From positions 2,554,501 to 2,618,500 of the forward strand of contig JAPWGK010000001.1 in the NCBI GenBank assembly GCA_029641185.1: a stretch of 64,000 nucleotides of DNA. The letters are read 5' to 3'. The number at the start of each line of letters is the position of its first letter. Position 1 is the stretch's first letter. This DNA is from Pseudofabraea citricarpa (Eukaryota; Ascomycota; Leotiomycetes; Helotiales; Dermateaceae). A model generated the notes under the pieces. It was not told where the DNA came from. It saw nothing but the letters and a program-made list of their open reading frames with translations, and searched no databases. A program made the position numbers and the translations under genes. Shown piece by piece: positions 57,607 to 64,000 of the stretch.

Positions 57607-58371
57607 ATGGCATCCACGCCAGCCAGTGCTGATAAGACAACCTTGAAGAGAAAGGCTTCTTTCTTTGAGTACGTATTAAATGCTACTGATGAACAAGTAA
57701 TGCGCTGACGAGATGGTTTTTGTAGATCGATGGGCACTGATATGATTGAGCTCTACGTCGGCAAAGACGAGAAGATGATGAGAGTACACAAAGATCTCCT
57801 GTGCGAAAAGATCCCTTACTTTCAGAAATTGTTTGGTGGTAGCTTTAGGAAGTCATCTGAATCAAAAGCGATGTTTCCTGAAGATGATGTCAAAGCCTTC
57901 GAGTTGTTGGTGCAATGGGTATACAGGGACAAGATCTCCGAGCCAAGTAAAGTGGAAGGAGATGCTCAAATGTATTCTGCTTACTTTTTAGCGGAGAAGT
58001 TACGTACACCTGTACTCATGGATCAAATCATGACTATAATTCAAGAGTTCGAGCGTAAGCACAATCAGGTTCCCACGCAATCTACGACCCGTAAAGTTTA
58101 TCTCCGAACGCAATCAGGCTCTCCTCTCAGAAGATACTGCACGAAGGCATGGCACTGGCTGATTACATCGTTCAGCAGCTCAGGCGAAAATCCAGATAGA
58201 GTACATGAGATATCTAAGATCATGGATATCAAAGACTTTGTCATAGATTTCATGAGAGAATCAAGACAGACTTCTGGGAAGAAAACTTTAGATCCTCGAA
58301 AGCTCCCACACTGTGATTATCACCATCATGGAAAAGAGCAGCAATGCCCACTGACGATGGAAGACAATTAG
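57607..58371 (+). CDS. BTB/POZ domain protein B (tandem array)
   Basis: 235 residues, spliced 57607-57668 and 57726-58371; phase-2 intron (GA|A) immediately before GTDMIELYVG, the same place as in the other array members. The head is MASTPASADKTTLKRKASFF. The BTB core reads DMIELYVGKDEKMMRVHKDL then LCEKIPYFQKLFGGSF and DVKAFELLVQWVYRDKI. The C-terminus carries DPRKLPHCDYHHHGKEQQC, a C-x2-H-x-H-x5-C motif at 58312-58347. The middle region between BTB and motif is helical. Likely a protein-interaction adaptor; no catalytic function seen. Confidence 0.9.
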
Positions 58372-59711
58372 TTATCAGACTCCGGGCTAGCAATTAAATC
58401 AAAGCACTGCTATGCACGGTCGAACACGTGGATTAAGCTCTTACACCACAGGACACAATTTGCTGGGAACGAATGGTATCTGCTTGCCAGCTATTCTAGT
58501 ACAATGAAAATGGATCTTGGGGAGGAAAAAGGAAGGGCATGGATAGAAACCAGAGTTACAACAATCCTCGCTTACATCAGGGTTATACCAACTGCCCCAT
58601 GGAATCAAAGAACGTTTCCACCTTAGACAACACTAAATTTGCCCAGTGACCAATTTATGTTTGTGCCTTGACTGTTTATAGCCAAAACAAAATTTCAACA
58701 AAGCCAAAGCAAACCTAAGAAGGCGGCTAACTCAAACTAGCGAAGTCCTTACTTAGTTTTCACATGCATCACAAAAGTTATTTATCAACTCCTTTACTGC
58801 ACAAGTTCTGCTCATATGCTAACATACTTTTCACAGCCATCTACATTTGCGTATATCTGTAGGCAAAAGTGACTTTGTTGGGTAGAATTAAATATAACTC
58901 TGACGGCAATCTAAAACAGAGTCTGAGGTCATAGTCACTGAAACAGTATACGAATGAACTCTACGCATCTATCTATTTCCCAACTATCATGTCAAAGGTT
59001 GGTATATGTTGAAAGTCTCTCGTCTAGCGAAGGATATCACTCAGCATACTGATCGACTTTTGAATTCAATCAATTGCAGAGCTTGTTTCTGAGCGTATCT
59101 GTAATCTGGCGATTCCTCGACAAATTATAATGCCCCTAGTTCCTTTACAATAGAATAGGTTAATAAACTCGATTCTCTACTTGATGTCTTATTAAGTTCT
59201 AGGTTAGTTGCTTATGAGTCTTTTGATCTATGGATTTGTCCTAAAAATGCGGAATTAAATTTCGGTTTCTCCCTTAAATCATCATTTTATGATCTCAAAA
59301 AGAACAATAATGAATCTGCAATTAAGCATCAAAGTGTATCTAGAGCAAAGAAAAATACTAAAGGGGGGTAGACATTGAATAGTGAAACATGAATTTTTTA
59401 ATGTAGCATGAAATACTTGCCAATTGCCGACTCTCAGTAGATCAGATATACAAATAACTCTCTGAGATATCAAGATGCAGTATATTATATATCTCATCTA
59501 CGGCTATATCAATCCACGCCTGCGACGAAGGACGAAATTAAGCGAGGTGCTCGCTTACGACGCGCCATATCGGCGCACAAATTATGCGCATTTACCTTTC
59601 TTCTACAACATCTACCATTTAAAGCTCTGCACTGCGCAGTGTCAAAGGTAATCCCTCCTCCAAGCGGAAAAGGTAATCGATCTAAGCTTATTAACTACAG
59701 ACATCTTCAAG
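58372..59711. other. Intergenic, 1.3 kb, AT-rich
   Basis: Spacer between BTB genes B and C. Notably AT-rich in the middle (59.1-59.5 kb), with only short ORFs. The GC-richer ACGACGCGCCATATCGGCGC near 59556 stands out but has no assigned function. Confidence 0.5.
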
Positions 59712-60682
59712 ATGGACGAAAAAAAGGCATCAGCCTTGAACCCAATAAAAGGCGCAAACCAGACCGACGAAACGGACAAGACACAGGATGTATCAAAAGG
59801 CGCAAACCAGACCAATGAAACAGACAAAATACAGGATATATCAAAAGGCATAAACAAGATCGAAGTTTCAAACAAAAAGAACGAAGCAGGCAAGACAGGA
59901 GAGTCCAAGGAAGTTGATGGCGATACGAAGGCCACCAAAACTGTACCTATAAGCTTCGTAGAGTATGTTCTCGTATTATGACTCTGGATTTGATCATATG
60001 CTAATCAGTGATAAGCAAAATGCTCGGTACAGAAATGGTGGATATCTATGTCGGCAAAGAGAAAGTGTGTTTCCGAATCCACAAAGAAATTCTTTGTCGT
60101 AGAATTCCTTATTTCGACAAGATGTTCAATGGAGGCTGGAGAGAAACGGGCGAGAAGGTTGGATATATGCTCGAAGACCCCCCTGCAAGCTTCGATGTTT
60201 TAATGGAATGGGTCTATTCGGATGTTCTTAAACCTCGAAAGTTCAGCGTTCTAGGCCGAAGGACTTGTAGTCCCGTCGAGTTATATGCCCTCGCTGATAA
60301 GCTTTGCCTGCTAGATCTTGCAGACCGATGCCTGGACTTGAGTTTGGATACTCAGGTCAAATTGACGCATCCCCTTTGCAGTGCTGCGGACATTGCGGAA
60401 ATATACTCCAAGACTCCAGAGGGCTGTGGCTTTCGAAAATATGCCGTCTATGCATTTCACTATATGCTTGTTACCGACAAGACCATCGCAACAAGAAGAG
60501 TTTGGGAAAACGAAGATTTCGTTGCTTTGATGGGAATGGACAATTCTTTCGGGGTGGATGTAGTTGAACACATGCGGTTAGCATCAACTGCGGCTAAACC
60601 ACTAGATCCACGGCTGATTGATCGTTGCATTTTCCACAATCATGCGGAACGCGGAGACTGTTATCGGAAAAAGCAGAAGTGA
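59712..60682 (+). CDS. BTB/POZ domain protein C with repeated N-terminal head
   Basis: 305 residues, spliced 59712-59962 and 60016-60682. The acceptor GATAAG keeps the frame (phase 2, GA|C) and gives SFVDKMLGTEMVDIYVG, aligned to gene B. The head of about 84 residues contains two and a half tandem copies of a 16-residue unit, KGANQTDETDKTQDVS / KGANQTNETDKIQDIS / KGINKIEVS; it is charged and probably disordered. BTB core: VCFRIHKEILCRRIPYFDKM and FNGGW, then ASFDVLMEWVYSDVL. The C-terminus has DPRLIDRCIFHNHAERGDC, a C-x2-H-x-H-x5-C motif at 60626-60661. Function as for the other array members. Confidence 0.88.
59747..59850 (+). repeat. 48-bp tandem repeat in BTB gene C head
   Basis: Two full copies and a partial copy of an AAAGGCGCAAACCAGACC-starting unit. 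Each unit encodes 16 residues in frame, so length changes would keep the reading frame. Confidence 0.8.
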
Positions 60683-61531
60683 TGTAGTGTTTCGCACTTT
60701 CGACCATTTGAAATTGATCAATCAAAGGTTGAGAAGCAAAGACTTGGTTGGCTGGATGGACAATTGAGGTTGAAATGGGAAGAGGCTTGATCCTTTTAGC
60801 TAGAATATTCTCTGGCAATAACAGTCTTCGAAATTGAAAGGATGCTTAAACCGCAGCAAGTTCTCCCTGTGTAGCTGCGCTCGCTAACAAACATGAACCA
60901 TGAATATGATTCAGGAAGCTTTCAAGTGAAATCAACATTACTATATGACAAAGCCCACTTAACCCTTGTCTTAGACATAACAAGTTAAGCGGTCGCTTAA
61001 CTTAATTACTCACATCTGCTTGTGTACCTAGGTAGTCTCACTTCAATTGACTGGGATAGTTAAGTAACAAACAAGGAGGTTCAGTTGTATCTTTAATGAC
61101 AACAAAAAGAACCTTTATGAAATATGTATAGTTAGAAGACGTCTGATAGCTAAAGACAATAATCAGGATGTTTTTGGGAGGTATTTCATGTTATAAAGTT
61201 AAAGTGAAGCTATCCCAACAAAAGATTTTCCCCTTGAAGCTGCAGCTTCGCTTAAGTGCTCGATAGCGAGCGAGTATTTCCCTCTTCCGATCACGCTCCC
61301 TTTCACCTTTGCTACCATCTCACACCCACAAACCCGATCTTGACAGGAATCCTGCGCGCAGGGTTTCAGGTCTCGATCGCCAGGAACTTCGTCAAAGGAG
61401 TTCACAATCCCATTCAGATTCTTTGACTACGCGCTGTGGAGACGCACGTAAGTCCTCTGCGCGCGAGATACTTATTATAGATACCTAGATTCGCGACTGA
61501 CGACCTGCACTCAGCTCAATTCAACGACGAC
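60683..61531. other. Intergenic, 0.85 kb
   Basis: Spacer between BTB genes C and D with no supported ORF. It contains paired TTAAGCGGTCGCTTAA (60984-60999), a perfect 16-bp palindrome, which could be a protein-binding site. Confidence 0.5.
60984..60999. promoter_or_regulatory. 16-bp perfect palindrome
   Basis: The sequence TTAAGCGGTCGCTTAA is nearly or fully self-complementary around its centre (TTAAGCG / CGCTTAA arms) and lies 530 bp upstream of BTB gene D. Candidate dimeric binding site; unproven. Confidence 0.3.
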
Positions 61532-62362
61532 ATGAGCGCGCCCAAGCCTGGCAACCCTTTCTCCAAGGAAATAGTCATGAAGACCAGCACACCAGCTCAG
61601 AGCTTCCTAGAGTTAGTAAACTGCCTAGTCCCCGACCCAAGTAGCTGCCTATATACTCACGCACCACTGCACAGATGGACGGGAACCGACATGGTCCACA
61701 TCTACGTCGGGGCCGAGAAGCGGCTCTTCACCGTGTACAAGAAAGTGCTGTGCGACAAGGTGCCGTACTTCGACAAGATGTTCCGGTCGGGATTCAAGGA
61801 GAGCATCGAATCCACGGCAACTCTGCCAGAAGACGACCCAGACGCTTTCGATACCGTCATAACCTGGGTGCACTGCGGAGCCACGCAGCCGCTGGTCTAT
61901 ACCAACATCCGCAAGGGCGATCTCAGCTGGCCGGCCTACGTTGCCTACGGCCTAGCCGAGAAGCTCTGCATGGACAAGCTGAAGGAGAGCATCTTGAGAC
62001 AAGTCAAGCGTCTGCAGTACGAGACCAACACTATGTGCTCGCTCGAGTCGCTGTATACCATCTATGGCTGCACCCACGACGGCTCCATGTTGCGCAAATA
62101 TGCGGCAAAGCAGTTCTGCCACTATATCTTCTACCAGCATAAGTCGACGGCCGTGGCGGATCTGGAGAAACCCATGGGAGAGATCGAGGACCTGCGCCGT
62201 GATGTTCTGCTCTTGTTGAGAGACCATGCCGTCTGGCAGCCTCCGAGAAGAGATCGCACCGATGGACCTGATCACCAGCGCGATCGCCATCATGAGTATC
62301 CTCGGCCTTCTACCAGTCTTGATACTGCCTGGCTTCCGTTCGATTCTTTCTTCGATACGTAG
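61532..62362 (+). CDS. BTB/POZ domain protein D (tandem array)
   Basis: 255 residues if spliced as 61532-61611 and 61675-62362. The intron (61612-61674, 63 nt) is a multiple of three and free of stops, so an unspliced reading gives 276 residues. The spliced form joins SFLE to WTGTDMVHIYVG and places a phase-2 intron exactly as in genes B and C. Strong BTB core: YVGAEKRLFTVYKKVLCDKV then PYFDKMFRSGF and DPDAFDTVITWVHCG. Unlike A-C it lacks the C-terminal C-x2-H-x-H-x5-C module and ends in an Arg/His/Asp-rich tail (PRRDRTDGPDHQRDRHHEYP). Exon 2 is clearly more GC-rich than the other array genes, so it may have a separate history. Likely adaptor. Confidence 0.88.
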   Translation: MSAPKPGNPFSKEIVMKTSTPAQSFLELVNCLVPDPSSCLYTHAPLHRWTGTDMVHIYVGAEKRLFTVYKKVLCDKVPYFDKMFRSGFKESIESTATLPEDDPDAFDTVITWVHCGATQPLVYTNIRKGDLSWPAYVAYGLAEKLCMDKLKESILRQVKRLQYETNTMCSLESLYTIYGCTHDGSMLRKYAAKQFCHYIFYQHKSTAVADLEKPMGEIEDLRRDVLLLLRDHAVWQPPRRDRTDGPDHQRDRHHEYPRPSTSLDTAWLPFDSFFDT

Positions 62363-63135
62363 ATGGGACCGGGTCGAATGAAGATTTTTGCTTTGATGGG
62401 TTCTTCTTGCTACGGAGTTAAGTATATTGAGATGAGAGTATATTGAGATGATATCATGGCTGCAGAAAGGATTACGGAATTCTCGTTAGCTTGTCCTTGC
62501 GAGCAGGACGGTCTAGAGTATGCAGATAGCTAGCTTTGCTGAACACAAAATCCACCCACTCGACATCAAATGCCTCTCAAATCAGCGATCGTGAGTAAAA
62601 CAGACCAATATCTACACCCATTCTTAAAGCCCTAGGAAGGTTGATTGGCCTTTTATGTTTACCATTCTTCCCCATGGTTACCAACTCGCTAAGATCTACC
62701 CACTCTGTCATGACTACTCACAAGTCTCATACCTCCAGCTATCTTCCGAAATATACCTTCCATAATCAGTTTGACAGAACGAGTTCCCTGAGCCATTAGT
62801 ATAGCATTCACAAAATAGCGGTTGAGAGAAGATGTTTTTACTGAGCTGAGTTTTCGCCGAACTAGTCTCTGCCCATCAGAGCTAGGCTACTAACTAAAGT
62901 AAGCACCGTATAGAACGGCGCTCATATCTCGAAGAAGTTGGAAAGGTGAACACATAAATGCCGTGTAAGATGCACCGGAGACCCATAAAAAGCAAAAGAA
63001 AACTCCCAGGATATTGGCAATCCATGAAATGTAGAACCCCGCGTCCCGCATAATTTTCCCGCCAACGCCGATGCTCCTGGTAATCGCAGTCCCACAAACG
63101 CCATGTGAATGCATAGCATGAAATATGAATGGCCT
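62363..63135. other. Convergent intergenic, 0.77 kb
   Basis: Between the 3' ends of BTB gene D (plus) and the CTK3 gene (minus). Small ORFs only, no gene character. 3' UTRs expected. Confidence 0.5.
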
Positions 63136-63972
63136 CTACTCTGGGTTGGGGCCGTTCATGCGCTCCCAATCCGCCTTCCATTCGGCAGCGCAAGCCTTTC
63201 TCTCGGCGGCTTCCTCCTGCATTAGGATGAAGTCGTCCTCTCCCAGATCGCTGGTCTCCTCCCACAGCTTGTCGAACTCTGCATCGATTCCAGGGGGGAC
63301 GGCCCAGATATTCTCGCGCAGGCGCTTGTGGCGTTCTCGATCCTCCTCAATGCGCTGCTCGGTCTGTTTCTTGTCCAACTTCTGCATGCCACTCTGGGGT
63401 TGCTTTGGCTTCTGAACTGCCATAGCCCCCGTCTCAACGCCAGTCATCTCCACATCTTCGGATTGAAGAGGGGAGGAGAGACCGACGTGATCAGGAGAGC
63501 TGTCACGTTCCTTCAGGCAGTCCTCGATCTCCAGAACGGTCTGGGCGAGCAAGAAGTTCTTCTGCTGCAGACCTTGCAAGACCTTGCGTACGACCTTGAC
63601 ATTGGCTGCGCCGGATCCGTCCTCTGGGGCGACGGCATCAACAACTCGAAGGATGTCGCGTTGCATCATGCGAACGTAGTCCTGGTGTCCCTCCTTCGAG
63701 GCCATGTCGCAAAGGATCTCGATGAAATACATGATGTTTGCCCGATTGTTCATGTTATTCTGCGCGCGCGCGAAGTTAGCTTAGATCTACTAGCTGGTTA
63801 TATAAATTTGACTACTTACGCGTTCGAGCTGCTCGAGGATGCAAGAATGGAGGTCCTCATCCATGTCGCGATACTTCAAGGCATATTGGGCCGCCTTCTG
63901 GGAGCTGGTAATTGAGGCATTGAGGTGTTGGAGGTGGTTGGTAAAGCGGATGCGCACTTCGAAAGGATCCAT
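63136..63972 (-). CDS. ctk3: CTD kinase subunit gamma (CTK3-like)
   Basis: Subunit of the CTDK-I complex that phosphorylates the RNA polymerase II C-terminal domain. Predicted 258 residues, spliced 63972-63820 and 63759-63136; the 60-nt intron joins LEQLER to NNMNNRANIMYFIEILCD. The N-terminal CID-like helical domain reads MDPFEVRIRFTNHLQHLNAS and runs on through IMYFIEILCDMASKEGHQDY. The middle has VVRKVLQGLQQKNFLLAQTV and LEIEDCLKERD, and the C-terminal region, with IWAVPPGIDAEFDKLWEETS, matches the Ctk3 C-terminal segment. An acidic, Ser/Pro-rich linker separates the two. The intron acceptor follows a GCGCGCGCGC tract. The gene appears complete, with its start 28 bp from the window edge. 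Confidence 0.88.
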
Positions 63973-64000
63973 CTTCGAGTTTCTCTGAGAAGTAGAACCG

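Noticed and set aside
61675..62142. 155-codon plus ORF overlapping BTB gene D
   Set aside because: Alternate frame of a GC-rich exon; the BTB frame has the family motifs.

Overview
The window looks like nuclear DNA from a filamentous ascomycete (Pezizomycotina; a Leotiomycete would fit, but I cannot prove the class). Genes carry short GT-AG introns of about 45-90 nt with CTAAC/CTGAC-like branch sites. Intergenic spaces are long and rich in microsatellites. The families present are typical of filamentous fungi: DUF6594, OPT transporter, fungal nicotianamine synthase, CTK3 and a Ste5/Far1-type scaffold. I found no rRNA, tRNA, CRISPR array or intact transposon.

Layout. 1-1102: 3' part of an acyl-CoA dehydrogenase. 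1.75-4.4 kb: two minus-strand hypothetical genes, the second with an interrupted frame. 4.4-9.0 kb: AT-rich, gene-poor block with relic-like fragments, ending in a long (GA)n array. 9.07-9.93 kb: disordered short ORFs, including a Cys-rich zinc-ribbon-like exon. 11.7-12.8 kb: cytochrome-c-peroxidase-type enzyme. 13.1-14.4 kb: DUF6594 membrane protein. 14.4-19.4 kb: gene-free, repeat-rich space leading into a Ser/Thr kinase (19.4-21.6 kb). 23.1-26.0 kb (minus): CLC chloride channel/transporter. 26.3-28.3 kb (plus): neurochondrin-like protein, divergent from the CLC gene across about 230 bp. 28.3-38.3 kb: a 10-kb gene desert with recurring TACAGTAC-type motifs. About 38.4-41.9 kb: RING-PH-VWA scaffold resembling yeast Ste5/Far1. 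45.4-48.1 kb (minus): OPT oligopeptide transporter. 49.2-50.6 kb: mitochondrial-type beta-ketoacyl-ACP synthase. 53.3-54.5 kb: nicotianamine synthase. 55.7-62.4 kb: tandem array of four BTB/POZ genes. 63.1-64.0 kb (minus): CTK3.

No co-transcribed pathway is evident; most genes are unrelated housekeeping functions. The exceptions worth attention are the four-gene BTB array (shared phase-2 intron just before the BTB domain, and a shared C-terminal C-x2-H-x-H-x5-C motif in three members), the Ste5-like scaffold, the fungal nicotianamine synthase, and the disturbed 3.5-10 kb segment. The gene models below are hand-spliced from frame continuity and splice signals, and several differ from simple uninterrupted ORFs.
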